Shown in pieces: positions 25,262 through 39,828 of a stretch of DNA of 64,000 nt. Origin of the DNA: Panulirus ornatus (taxonomy: Eukaryota; Arthropoda; Malacostraca; Decapoda; Palinuridae). Position 1 is the first letter of the stretch. Each line of letters opens with the position of its first letter. The notes beneath the pieces are model-generated. The model was not told the origin of the DNA, ran no database searches, and was given only the letters and a program-made list of their open reading frames with translations. The translations under genes and the position numbers were made by a program. The stretch spans positions 1,770,001 through 1,834,000 of the forward strand of contig NC_092265.1 of NCBI RefSeq assembly GCF_036320965.1, written 5' to 3'.

Positions 25262-27456
25262 ATGAGATTTTCTCACAATATTTTTGAGGACCCATTTCCT
25301 ATCTGGCATGCATTTTTCTATTGAAAACTATTTTTCTTCATGAGAAATGAAAACTTATAATAAACTCTTAATTACTTGATGAAATGCATGCAAATTATGA
25401 AGCTTAATTAATTAGGCTAAGTTAAGCCTTTATGTACAACATTTTGCTTGCCAATTTTTCTTTCATGACTGCATTAGCATGTTAATGCTAGGGAAAGCAC
25501 CCTCTAGCAGTCATATATAATGGCCAAACTCAGAGCCCTCATCCACAGCCAAGTAACACAGACTATTCTGTGGTTTCCCTTTTCACCTGTTTTTATTTTC
25601 TGATCAGTTACTCTTGATTTCAGGTGTTAGATATACCAGTGTATAACAGATGCTTTTCCTTTTGCTTTTTGCATCATAATTTCAGGTTGATTCAAGAATA
25701 TTTGATGTGACCATTCATTATAACAAACGGACTCCTGAAGATTACCTGGGAGAAGCATATAAGAAGGCATGCAAGATTCACCGTCAGCTTCCTGATGGAG
25801 GAATATTGATCTTCTTGACAGGTGTGACTGAAAGATAAGCTTCTTGCAAATACAAATAGGCATAGGCTGACAGTTTTTTGATATTTGAGAGGTATATTAG
25901 AATATGTTGATTTTTGTCGATGATTTTCATAGGCGTGGCTGGAGAAAGGGTGTTTTTGTAGAAAATTTGTTTCAACTGTGTAATGAACTATTTGATTTCC
26001 AGAGCAGGACATTAGTGATTCAGAAAGAATTTTTGCTTACTTGGCTATTTATGTGAGTAGAGATATAATCTCTTCAAGAATTTTGAGAAAGACTGGCTTA
26101 CCTTGTTACTCATATATTCAGGGTCTGCATACAGTTGAACTATACTTTATCAGTAGTTGATCAGGACCGGCTTACCTTGCTGCTCATATATTCAGGGTCT
26201 GCGTACACTTGAACTATACTTTGTGAATAGTTGATCAGGAGATGCATCCCTTTTTCCTCTTTTTGGGGGCAGGTTCATACCATCTGTTAACTTTTGTTAA
26301 AATTTTTTCAACTAACTTGATGGGGTTTGCAGGTCAACAGGAGGTTAACACATTGGTTCGCAAATTGCGAGCCACATTCCCAATGCATGCAAGAAGCAAG
26401 GATGCTGAGAAAACAGATCGTAGTGCTTATCAAAGGAAAAGACTTGAAGTTAAATTTAAGAAGAAAGCAGAAAAGGAATCTCCTGTCACAAAGATAATTC
26501 TGCCTGAAGTAAAACTGGAAAAGTAAGTAATGTTACCTTCTAGAAAAACTTATTGTCAAACTTTTGTTTAAGTCTTTTGTAATAGACCCTTCACTTATAG
26601 CACTTTTTAATAGTTTGATTCTTGAATCATCATCAGGAAGTGTTTGATTCACTCTTTTGGTATGATATGTTGAGGATGATAATTCAAGCAGAAAGTGTGT
26701 TGTTGATAAAATAGATGTGGCATTTGACAGGATGACGCATAAGTTTGTTTTCTGAACTCCCTACCCATGGTTTCTCTACCTCTCTGTGTTCTGCAGTTCA
26801 GATTTCTCTCTCTGGCCATTCCAATGCAGTATTTGCTCATGGTGTGACTTGCATTTAGTGAACAGTGGTGTTCCTCAAGGTCTCTCCAGTTGCTCATTCT
26901 TTTAATTTTCTACTTTTAACCCTATTCATACTTATGCCCATTTTCTCTCTCCTGCTTCCTCTAGTATTTGTTCTCCTTCTTGTAATGCATAGTTTCTCTT
27001 GCATTTCAGACTATTGCAGCATCTTTGAGTGGGGAAGCTATGACCTTATTAAATTTGAGAGTACTAAAATGCAATTTCTCCATCCATCTCTCTCTAAGAA
27101 TAATTTGTTTCCTGTTCATTCTCAAAACGCTACAATCCACAAAGCAATCTTGTTATAACATAAACATGTTGGGCATAAATATATCCCCTTTAATGTGGAA
27201 GCCTCACACATCTAACACCACAAAGTGTGCCTCCCCAAATTGGGGAGTGCTGTATACAGTATGCCATAATTGTATTTCTTATTAGCAGCTATTTCATATT
27301 TCCAGGGATTTTATTTGCCAAGTATGGAGCCCTGTTCATATATCTAGAGTGGCTCATTCTCCTCCTCTCTATAAACCAAAGTGGAATCAAAAGCCTTTTC
27401 TCTCATTAACTCTGCTAATTTCACCTCTCTTTTACTTTATCTTTCCATATGCCAAA

Positions 27457-27524
<68 letters not shown>

Positions 27525-30500
27525 TTACTGTTATGATTTTCACCACTGTTTTTTTAAGCTGCCTGTTTTTGGGCCCCCCCCCCAGTATCTAAAACCCTTC
27601 ATGTCCTCCAAGATTTCTCCTCTTAGATTCACACCCCATCTAATCCATCTTAAGCATTGCTTTTAAGTATAGAAATGGGCATCTTTATCAAAACTTAATT
27701 TCTTTTCCATGTACATCATTTTATGATTCCAGTTTCATATCTGCATTGCCTGATGATGCTGAGGGAGACTTCGCCCATGACATGGCAGGTATAGAGGACA
27801 GAGGGATCTTGGATCATGACGAAAGTGACTTGGATCTAATTGATGATGATGATGAGGATGAGTTTGGAAATTCTAAAACTCTTCAGGAACGAGATGAGCT
27901 AGAGCAGTCTCTGTGGGTGTTACCAATGTACTCCATGTTGCCTCCTGAAAAACAGCAGATGGTAGGTTTCCTTTGATTATATGATTTGTTAAAGACTCTG
28001 GCATTTGTGGACTCTCCCTGCTTGAGATTGCACCGTATGTGAAGAATCACCGTACAAACAGGTGGTGAGTTACAGTTTCATCAAAGCATTTCTCCTTTCA
28101 TTGGAGTCCACCTATCCTGGCTACTGAATGTAGTGCAGCCTTGGAATGCAGGAACCTCTGGAAGAGTGGTCTTGAGGTAATTAGATAGATTTGAAGCACA
28201 TGAGATCAATAATGTTTTCAATTTAAGGAAGCAGGTATTTAAAGGAATATGCTCTATCAGCATGATTTTTATCAGATGAAATGTAATCATGCTACAATCT
28301 CTTAGTGTTAAATATGTGTATATTTAAACTTATATAAGATTCACATTTGAAAACCTCCATCAGGTGTTCCTACAACCACCGGAAGGTACAAGACTGTGTG
28401 TTGTGGCAACCAATGTAGCTGAGACATCCCTCACCATTCCCAGCATCAAGTATGTTGTGGACTGTGGTAAAGTTAAGGAAAAGGTGTGTTTTTCTTCACA
28501 GTTGTAAATATTCTATCAGTAGGTGACATGATAATCTTTAAATTTAGAAAGTATATTGAGTATAGTACAGGTAGAATATCATTATTCTTAATTCTTGTAA
28601 CCAAGCAATGTGTAGAATTTGATTTTCATAGATTTTAGAGATATGAGTCACACTTGTAACCTGAACATGGCTTAACTGTAACTGAACATCTTGTCTGCCT
28701 ATTGCAGGCTGTAAATATTATTTGTTTGTGAATGCTGGTGTGTAAATCTGTATTAAATACATAGTAAGCAGGTGGTCTATTCTGGAAGCTCATGCTCAAA
28801 GTTTGCTGTAAATTTTCATGTGCTGGACTAGTTATTGGGAGTTTGCACTTTTTAGAAACACAGATTTTTGATATTTTACATGTATTTATAGGTATATGAA
28901 TAAATGGAAAGTTTTTAAAAATCTGTTTTATTTGACAGGTTTTTGACAAAGTGACTGGAGTGTCTATGTTCCATATTGCATGGGTCTCCCAGGCATCAGC
29001 CAATCAAAGAGCTGGTCGAGCTGGTCGGACAGCACCAGGACATTGCTACCGTCTTTACTCCTCTGCTGTATTTAATGATGAATTCTTAAAGTTTTCACAA
29101 GCAGAAATCCAACGACGTCCTATTGATGATATAGTTTTGGTGATGAAATCCATGAACCTTCCTGTGATCAATTTTCCATTTCCTACCCCTCCAGATTACT
29201 TGCAGGTATTTATATTTATTTATTTTGCTTTGTCGCTGTCTCCTGCATTTGCGAGGTAGCGCAAGGAAACAGACGAAAGAAATGGCTTAACCCACCCCCA
29301 TACACATGTATATACATACACGTCCACACACCTATAAATCTCAATGTACACATATATATACACTTACAGTATCAAATACTTTCTGGCGGTCCAGGTACAA
29401 ATAGTCCACCCAGCTTTCCCTTTTGTTCAGGACTGAGCTCACTCTCTTGCTGAACTCCAAGAGTGTCGACCTAGTTGAAGAAGGCTAGTTAAAGGTTATC
29501 ATCCCCAAGTGATGATCCATTTGTCAAGTTATTAAGCATTGTATCCTACTTTTTAATGCAGAAAAGTAATTTTGTATAGAGAAACTTTCCCTAACTTTGG
29601 TGTTACCTTTGGGTGTACACTACCATCCCACCACTAACATGTAAATGAAGGTATACGGCTGGGGAAATTTTGTTCTGTAAATCCCTTATCCACAGGTTGG
29701 GTTTGTAGTTTCTGTTTTGATTTTGTTACATGATTCAAAAGTGTTATTTTGCAATATGGGCACCCCTTTTGATGGATGGTCTGATAGAGACTGACAGATA
29801 TTACTTTGTAATCATATATATCAAAAGTCTTTCTTATCGCAGTGTAGATAAATGTGTGCACAAATCCATTTTAGGAAAATTTGGATATGGTTCAAGGGCA
29901 TAGTTTTTGTCATGTATTGTTACAGATTCGCCATGGAATAAAGCGGCTGTTGATCTTGGGTGCACTTGAGGAACGACTAGACTTAGCAGAAGGATCCTCT
30001 CTCAAAAGCAAAAAGTTGAAAACTGGAAAGGCTAAAGGTAAAAATGAATATAGAGGAAGGCAAAGAATTGTATATTTTTAAGCCACACTCTTCTTTTTGT
30101 TCTTAGATATTTTTCTTATAAGGCATTGAGTTACCATAGTTGAAGCAGGACAACACTACATACAGATAATGAAATTTATATTCTTAAGTTTTTTGTATTT
30201 TCATATATGGTTGCCACTTCCCATTCTAGTAAGTTAGCACCTGGAACAGAAAAAGATATGGCCTCTTTGTTTATGACCACTCTTTAGCTGTCATATATTT
30301 TGAAATATGTAATACACCAAAACCAGAACCTGCTGTCCACAGTCAGGCCCCACAGACCTTTTCGTCGTTTCTCCTGACCACCTCATATGCCCATGTTTGC
30401 CTATTGACAGTACATTGTCCCTTTTATACCACTTTGCTTTCGTGTATTGTAATGTTAGTGTATTGTTGGAATGGTCTAAGCAAGGAGACTGTGAATGCCT

Positions 30501-33500
30501 GCAACTTACAAAGATTTGATGGGCTCCTTTTTAGTAAAAAAAGAAAGTACAAGAGACTTTGTTTTGTGAGTGTAAAACTCTCTCTTTGTAATGTGGTACC
30601 ATTAACTTTTTGACAAATGCAAGAGAAACTCTTAGAAAGATGTACTAATTGAAGAAGAGGTCATATCAGCATACATTCTTTTTTCTAAAAGCCTGCTTAC
30701 CTCAGCAAAGAACAGCTTTGCAGTGATTAGAAGCAGAGATGAAGGAGGAATGAAGTGCAGTAAAGGAAAGTTTCTTGTTCTAACATACTCTCTTCCTGAT
30801 TTAATAAATATAAGGTCAAAAGGAACTGAACTATGACTGAGGGAATAAAGGTTTAGTGGAACAGAAGTAGGATTCCATCCTTGAATACTGAGGGAATAAA
30901 GGTTTAATTGAAAAGCAGTAGATTCCACTCCTGCTTAAAGGATCTCCACTGTACAGTAACAGAATGGATGCATCCTGGCCAGCATAGTAGTACCATAGAG
31001 CTCATTTTATGTTAAGTATTCTTCTATCAGGAAGTCATTTCACTTTTTGTTTTGATAGAAGAACCATGATTTTTGTTTTCTGTTTCCTTGCAGATGAATT
31101 AACTTCGCAGTTTTCTTTTTTATCTTTCCATATTTTGCTTTTGGCTCTCAGAAGTAAAATAGGCTGGTCTTGACTGCACATCATATTGACAAAAAACTAC
31201 TTTTGACAGATGAGACTGGCAGCTGAGTTGACTGCTGTTGGTTGTAGTTAACAAAGCTACATTTTACAAAGAATTTTGTTCCAGTGCAAGGTGAAAGACT
31301 TTACAAGTTATTGCCAGTGTTCACATGCATAAATAACATCTTTAGAGCAGTATTAACCATTCTGATATCTTGTAATCAACCAGAGTTTGATTCTGTAGAA
31401 AATTAAGAGTAATTTCCAAATAGTGTATTGTTTCTAAGCAGCATCAGTGTGGTGTAATTCTTTTTATGCTTTGCGACCGATTCTGGTTATTCATTAGATT
31501 CTTTTGTATAAACCGGTGTCTCAACTCCTATTGCTTATGATGTTCCACACAGTATTTCTGATGAATTTGTCAGTGCAACTGAATATTTTACAGTAGAATG
31601 TATAATAAATACAATGGACTATATACAGGGATTGATAATATTTGGAATTTTGTTTTCCAGATTTGAGTTGCATCACCTCATTAGGCAAGGCCATGGCAGC
31701 ATTTCCATTGGCTCCACGATATGGTAAAATGGTGGCAGTTAGTCATCAGCACTCCCTCTTGCCTTACACAGTAGCTCTGGTGGCAGCTCTAACTGTCCCT
31801 GAGGTTTTGATAGAAACTCCACTTGGTTCAAAGGAAAATGTAAATGGTAAGGAATATAAAGAATTTTACCAGATTGTAAATGGAAGAATGAAGTAAAGTT
31901 AATCTTTTGTTTTTGCTGAATATTTCTTGTATTCAGACTCTGTGCCATACAACATGACTGCTTGGAAACTTATGATTATTGAGGTGCCACTTCAGGAGAA
32001 TGTGCCTTTCAGGATTCACCTGTTTCTGTCTCTCAGTTACAGTTTTCCACTCCATAACATTTGATCCAGTTTGAGGATAAGGATGATAGTTTACATGAGT
32101 GTCATAACTCACCTTCAAGTTCAAGGTCTTACCTGGGATCAATGTACTTTTTGTTTTTGGACCATGATTTTTGATCAGGAGGAGGGATTGGGTGATTCTT
32201 TATACAAATAAATCCCAGAATCAGGGGATATTACATTTCTATGCTCATACCTTCACAGTCAAAGTCATGATCAGGGTCATAGTATTCATAGTGGGGATGG
32301 GGGGCAATGATATTTTGTTTTCTTCACCATAACATCAGAACCATTGGAGGAATTGGGATATTACTTTCACTAAGTATTACCAACCTTCACATGATGTGTC
32401 AGGATCTATGGGACCTTATTTACAATGGCCAAGGTTGCTGCTGGGGTCATAGTGTTCACAATAGGGGTCATAGAAATTTTATTTATGCTCCATAATTTTG
32501 GAGCCAGTTAAGGGACTAAGATGATATTTTGTACATACATTACCAAACACAAGATGGTATGCTAAGACCCACGATATTTTTTACAGACATTACCAAACGC
32601 AAGATGGTATGCCAAGACCCACTTTCAGGATTTTACCTGCAATGTGAAGGTCATAGTGTTCATAACAGGGATTATGGATTATTTTATTTTCCAACTATAA
32701 CTTAGGAACCAGTTGTGGGGATAGAGTGATGTTTGTATGCTTTTTTATTTGACATGACCCATCCCATGGCCATACTCTCAAGGTTACAGCAGCGATTATG
32801 GATTTTTCATGTCTGCTCCATAGCTTTTGATCCTGGGAAGAGATTGCAATGATACATTGTGCTAAAGTCACCTGTCACCTGTAGAAATTATGTCTGCATT
32901 TTAAAGTTTATTTTACACAATTGCTAGCTTTCTATCAGCCTGTGTTTTACTGCTACATTATTCCTTCATCATCACAGTTAAGGCCATATCCTTACACATA
33001 TTTGAAACATCAAAGTCTTTAGTTTGATTTAAAAGATAACAATATTAGTTTTGATCTGATTATCAATTTTCTTTCATTAGAGGGTTCGAAATTTTACATA
33101 TGTTTCTTCCATTCTATCTATCTTATCTATCTATATCTCTGATGCCTGTTCCATGTGGAACTCCCTCAAGGTGGTGGCCATGGCAGTAGAGTCTCCATAA
33201 CTGTTGGACTCCACTGTCACTTCTTAGCCTTTATGCCTCACCCTTAACAGGCTACTGGCAGAGGGCAACTCTAGTGTAGCGTTTGCTGAGGATCCTGCCT
33301 GATGTTCCTGTTTACTGTTACTACCCAATGTGTCTATCTAATGCTCCAGCCTACTACTCCCTAATGTTTCTACCTAATGCTCCTGCCTAAATGTTCCTAC
33401 CTACTACTGCTCTTTACCCTTCCTACCATTTTGCCAAAAGGTAGGGCTGGCACACAGTGCTCACTGCAGAAAAATCTAGAGTTATGAAGAATGAGCTGTG

Positions 33501-34105
33501 TGAGTTGTGTTGTCAAGTATTATATGTAACAAGGAAAGATTGTGTATTTGTGGACATAAAGCTAGTAGTCCACTAGTGAATGAGACAGAAAGGAAAGACA
33601 GCTACCTGGGTCAGAGGAGTGCAACTTGACAACCAATGAAGTGCTGGCTCACTACACAACTTTCATTAATCTTCCCAATACCCAGGCAGGTGATACTGGT
33701 AACATACCTCCCTGGTCGTTAGCTGCCTACCAACTACTACCTACTTTCTAAACCATAAAAATACCAGTTACTATATTTGCTAAGGGATCCAGAAAATTAT
33801 GAAAAAATATCTACTAACAATATTTCAAAATACCTCAAAAGAGTTTTGGAATATACATATTGAGGTTTTTATTTTGTGTAACTCATCTGATCATTTTAAT
33901 CTTCAGAGGCAAGGAAAAGGTGGCAGAAACTTCGGTTAGCTTGGGCAGGCACAGGAAACTCTCGAAGTTTAGGAGATATCATGGTGTTACTACGAGCCGT
34001 TGGTGCTGCTGAATACCAGGGTGGAGGATCGAATTGGTGTGACATGAATGGCCTAAGGTAAATACTGTACAGTGGTGGAATGGCTTGGCATGTTTATTTT
34101 CAAAC

Positions 34106-34183
<78 letters not shown>

Positions 34184-37100
34184 ACTGTTATGATTTTCAC
34201 CACTGTTTTTATGAGCTACCAGTTTGTACTTTTCAGCCAAAAGTTATGAGGCTGCCTTGAATCCTAACCCTTAGGTTCTGAAAGCAATATGTTACCTAGC
34301 TGCATAACATGTATCTGTTTTTCTTTTTAAAGGCTCATAGATGAATACTAATTATTGTTGTGACTGAGGTTTTTGGAGGGGAGATTACTTAGGGCTTGAT
34401 GCTTATGTGAGGTAATGGCAAGCCAAATAATGATAGATACCATTTCATGTCTTTTAATATTAGTTATTTTAAAAATATTTCACAGACACAAGGGAATCAC
34501 AGAGATTCGTAAATTGCGCTGGCAGTTGACCAATGACATCAACCTCATTATCCCATCATGTGACCTTATCCTGGATCCCCAGATGCCACCACCCACCGAT
34601 GATCAGGTAGAGTATTATTTGTTAGTTTTATAGAAGGCTCAACCTTCATTCCTGTATTTGCTTTGAAATGTTCATTGTGGAGCTGCTTGGAACCATTTTC
34701 TTGTGAAAGAACTAAAGGAAATTATTCCAAGGCAGCTAGGAAATATGCTCTTCACACATGAAATGCTTTCTATCCAACCTTGCATGCCCTCACTTTTTGC
34801 AAGTCACTCTTCCAACATGATTTTTGCATGTTTTGTGTACTAATGTGAAAGTTGAGTTTTTACAAACAGAATTTTAGGTAGAAAGTAGGGGGTTGACTTA
34901 CACACAAGTAATATGTATGAGGGTTTGAAATCCTTGTATGATGGATGGACAAATGTCATCTTAAAATCTGAAAAATAATTATCAGTTATCATTGTTCAGC
35001 TAAGTCTTGCCTTAAGTAGGTTAAGCCCCTCATCTAGGCTAATCTACCATGTTATAGATTCCCGGTTGTATCTAGGCTAAGCAGTGTTTGCCTAAGTTCC
35101 CTAAGCCTAGTTTAGCCGACTGTCGCCTTGAATCCTTTTTCTTCGGCACATCAAGGGCAAACCAACACCCATCTTAGCCATTTTTTAACTAATCTTATTG
35201 CATAAGTAGAAAGCTTTTCCCAGTCTTACGCTTTAGCATTTTTTGTGCTCGGATTCAACCACCCAAAGAAGACACAACATTGACAAAATACATCCAGATT
35301 AGAAAGTCCTGACAGACACTGATCTTCTCTCCCTGCAACCTATTGTTGAATGCTTTTCCACTACATATATTCACATCTGAAAGTACACTCTTCAGACAGA
35401 CATGAATCACATTCTTTTGTTTGTGCTGCAACCAATTGTTGAATGCTTTTCCACTACATATATTCACATCTGAAAGTACACTCTTCAGACAGACATGAGT
35501 CACATTCTTTTGTTTGTGCTCTGGACACCATCCATCTCTTCATCATTACAAATATTGATTCAGCATATCACAGGACTCTTCATGGCCAAGTTGCAGCCTC
35601 CACACTGAAAACACCAAAGACCTACTCAGCTGCCCTGGCCTTACCCTACTCATATAAACACATATCACCATATTCCATTACTTGCAGTTCCAACCTGTAG
35701 ATATGGCTTACTACCTAAATGATACATGTGCCCCTTTAAAGGGGTTCTGGAGTTGCAAGGTTCAAGATTCAAGAAATATTCTCACAGTACACATATTATC
35801 TGTGTCCTCCCAACATGATTTACTCATTCAGAAATGAACCTACTGTGTTATTTTTGTCTCTTCAATGGGAATGTGCATGACCCCTGAGAAAAATAAGATT
35901 TCAGTTGAACTTGGAACTTAATTATTGTTGATTAAGTGAATCTGATTTTGGATAGGAAATACAAAACTGTAAAGATTTTATTGTTTTATTACATAAATGG
36001 AGATTCTATAGTTCCATGCATATTCTGTATGTGATTTCTAATGCTTATCAGATTTTGTTTGCATTTAACAAAAGGTTTGTATGATTTACATAAAGCATAC
36101 AGTTGATTATGGATTTATTATTCACTGTTTAATACAGTATTAACAGTATCATTTGTTATTCAGTTTTGTTGCCCTATTATCAGGCTCGACTACTTCGACA
36201 AATAGTACTGGCAGGGTCAGTTGATCATGTAGCCCGACGGGTGGATGACTGTGAGTTAAAGACCCCAGAAGACAAAGTCAAGTGGAAACATGCATACAGG
36301 TGAGCATCATAAACTGCACCTCATGCCAGGATGCTAATAGTTAAGGACATTCTCTCTCTTGTCTTTCATTGAAATTTGAATAGGTATATGGTCAAACCAC
36401 CTTAACTGAGCTAGTGGCATAGTAAATTCAGAATTACAACCGATTAGTATTATTCTCAGTAAATGTTTACGTAGTATATATTTACATATACTTGAAACAA
36501 GTAACTCCTAAAGCTGCATTATGTAAACAAAATGTGTATTCCTAAAGATCTGTAAAATTCCAAAATCAGGACATGGCTTAGTCCATATGATTATGAATTT
36601 TTAGTATTTTAATGTATATGTGAAAGGATTAAAGGGGAAAACTGAAAAGGAGTTTGACTGTAAATTCATAAGCACAAGACTTTTAGTTGTGGAGATCAAC
36701 TACAGAGGTAAAGGCTGTTTGTTATGATTGTGTAAGAATGCTATCTGGAGAGAACTTGAAAGAGCAATAGAGGATATAGATATGAGAGAGAAAGTGTTTG
36801 ATAGATGTCTTGAATGAATGGCTAGGGACAGAGGGGAGGATGGAGTAATAGGTGGGCAGGGGTTCCAGATGTAACTGACAATATTGTGAAAATATGTAGA
36901 TTTTGTACATCTATAGACAATAATGTTGTAGATACATGCTTTAAACTCCCTTCCTTTGGTTTGTCTGCTTCTTTCTGCTCCCTGATGTATAGCATTCTCT
37001 TTGACCATTCCATTACAGTAGTCATTAGTAGAGAGACTTCCCATCCCTTTTCTATCAACAAAGTTGTTTTACAGGGCTCTGTCCAAATGCCTACTCTTTT

Positions 37101-39750
37101 TTTTTTTTCTGTAAATGACCATTTTTCTTCTACCTCTAACCCTATTCACTCTCATGCTGATGATTCCAGTGTACATATTTCAACTCGCTTTCTCTTCCTT
37201 CCATCTAATACCCTGTTTCTTCCTGGTACTGAGCATGCTTCCTCTTTCAGAATGGACTTGTGCAGCATTTCAGAATGAGGAAACATTAACCTAATTACTA
37301 AAACACGATTTTTTCTTATCTGAAAGTTACTTGTTTTCCTGCTCACTTTCAAATTTCCACAGTTCATTCATGTAATGATATGAACATGTTAGGCATAACC
37401 ATAGCCTCCTCTCTGTCTGAGAAATCCCAAATAATCAGTGTCACAAAGTCTATTTCCCAAAAGCTGAGGATGTTTTATAAGTGGTTTAATCATTTGTTTT
37501 GTGAAGAGCTATTTCATATCTATAAGGTTTTCACTTACCCTTGTATGGAGAACTGCTCGTAAATTCCCATATCTGGTTCTTCTGCCACTTCAGTATTAAC
37601 CAGAGTTGAATCAGATGCCTTCCCTGTCATTACTTCTCTTGGTATCACCTTTCTTCAACCATCCCTCTTTGTATGCTGTGATGTCGTTCCTCTCTATGTT
37701 CTGAATGTATTAATATGACCACTGTTCTCATCAGTTCTTCCCTCAGTTACCAGTTTTAAGACTGACCATTTAAGGATTGATCATTGTGATACTTCCTTCT
37801 TCCTTCTAAGAGCTAAACTGTGGAATTTTCTTTCCCCTTTCATCTTTCTCTCTTCCTATAATCTTTCTGCCTTTAAGATTCATGTCTATAACACCTGTGA
37901 AGCCTTTTTTGATTTCTCCATTCTTTTACTTTCACCCCAAATTAGGAGATGCTTATGCCATATTGGTCTCAATATAAAAAACAAATGTACTGACATAGGG
38001 AAGACAAGATAGACAGACCATGATTAATTTTTGGTAGAGCAGTTAGGTATAAAATTAAAGTGTTATGACTATAAACTTTAAACTTATCTTTTTACCTTAT
38101 TTCTATTGTTTTTGTTGTGGCATGTTACTGAAAGACTCACTGCTTGATTTCTTACAGAACTCAGGAAATGGAAGAGCCTGTATTTTTGCCCTCGTCATCA
38201 GTCATGCAGGTTGATATGCCCCAGTGGGTTGTCTATCAAGATATTTATGAAACTCACAAAATGTTCATGAGAAGTTAGTGGAATAATTTGTTGCCTTTTT
38301 ATATGAGTTAATATGTTTTAGTGTTTGAATTTCAAAAAAATCTGTTAAGAGGAATTATGGAGATTTCATATAAGAATTTTTTTTTAGCATCTGAGAAAGG
38401 TCATGCTTGCTGGGTGGGGTGAAATACATTTACCCCCAAGAATAAGGTTTATCCATGATGATTCTTCCCCCTTCAGCCATCATGAAACATATGCAGGTTT
38501 ATAAGACTCCTGACAGTACTTCAGCTTGCCCAGGTCTATCATTTCATGGTGCATAGATGATTTGGCATCAAGCAACCTTCCCAAAACCTATTCACTGTCA
38601 CCATAGAAACTGGATTTCTGATATGCTGATTCGAGCAATTTCTCAGTTATTGAAAAGCAAATATATATATATATTTTGGATATGAGTGCACTAAGAAAAA
38701 TATTATTAAAAGGAGGCAGAATATATGATGAATGAGTTAGAGGGAGATAAAGTGTGTGCTGCATGAGTTACATGACCTGCATGAGATGCATCATCCATCA
38801 GCATCCTTTCACCTCTATTAGCGTATTAATTTTTGAAATGATAATCAAATTGTAATGCTGTTTTTGATCTTATACTTATTGTTTACTTGTGCTTGTTCAC
38901 AAATGATTGCTGCATAGTATCTTATACTCCAAATAGTAAATTTTATAGCAGTTTCAGTGTTACAGAATAATTATTTTGAGGCTATTGCTACCACCAAAGG
39001 GTAAATGTTTATGATGGTTATCAGTAGGTGACCCCATTTTTGGTCTTCCAATAGGTTTTCGTACATGCTTTTGTTCATGAATGATTGTTCTGTGATATTG
39101 TGTACAATATATCAGAAATATAAAATCTTTACCATTACTGTGAATATGATGTTATTACTGCAGGTACAGTCACGGTATAAATGTTTGTTATGTTTATCAG
39201 ACAGTGATGATCTTGGCTTTATTTTTTTATTTTTTCACATGCATTCATTCACAAATGATTGCCCTGTAATACTGCGTACACCAAATAGGAAAGATTATAA
39301 CACTTCATTGTTACAAAGTAGTTATATTAAGGTAATTACCACCACCATAGCATAAGTGCTCTCTATTTTTGGTCTTACACATATTTTTGTTGAATATTTG
39401 TTCGTAAAGAAGGAACAGAGAAGGGGGCCAGGTGAGGATATTCCCTCTAAGGCCCAGTCCTCTGTTCTTAACGCTACCTCGCTAATGCGGGAAATGGCAA
39501 ATAGTATGAAAGAAAGAAAGAAAGAAAAGTGATTGCTCTGTAATACTTTAATCTGTTAATATTAGATTTTATAACAAGATCACTGATATGAAGCACTGAA
39601 AATTTTTTTCATACTTGTTCACCATATCCTGTGTTAGCAACTTTGCTCCAGGAGTAGACAAAGAAAAGGCCTCATTTGCTGACATCTATTTTCTTGCTGT
39701 CATGTGTAATGCACCAAAACCTACCACAACAATAACTGCAAAAGTTTGAT

Positions 39751-39828
<78 letters not shown>

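Noticed and set aside
22849..25309. Long minus-strand ORFs opposite the LINE RT (237, 150 and 240 aa)
   Set aside because: Antisense shadows of an AG-rich, T-poor coding strand; Ser/Pro/Thr/His/Phe-rich and not resembling proteins. The same applies at 9384-9855 and 42283-42965.
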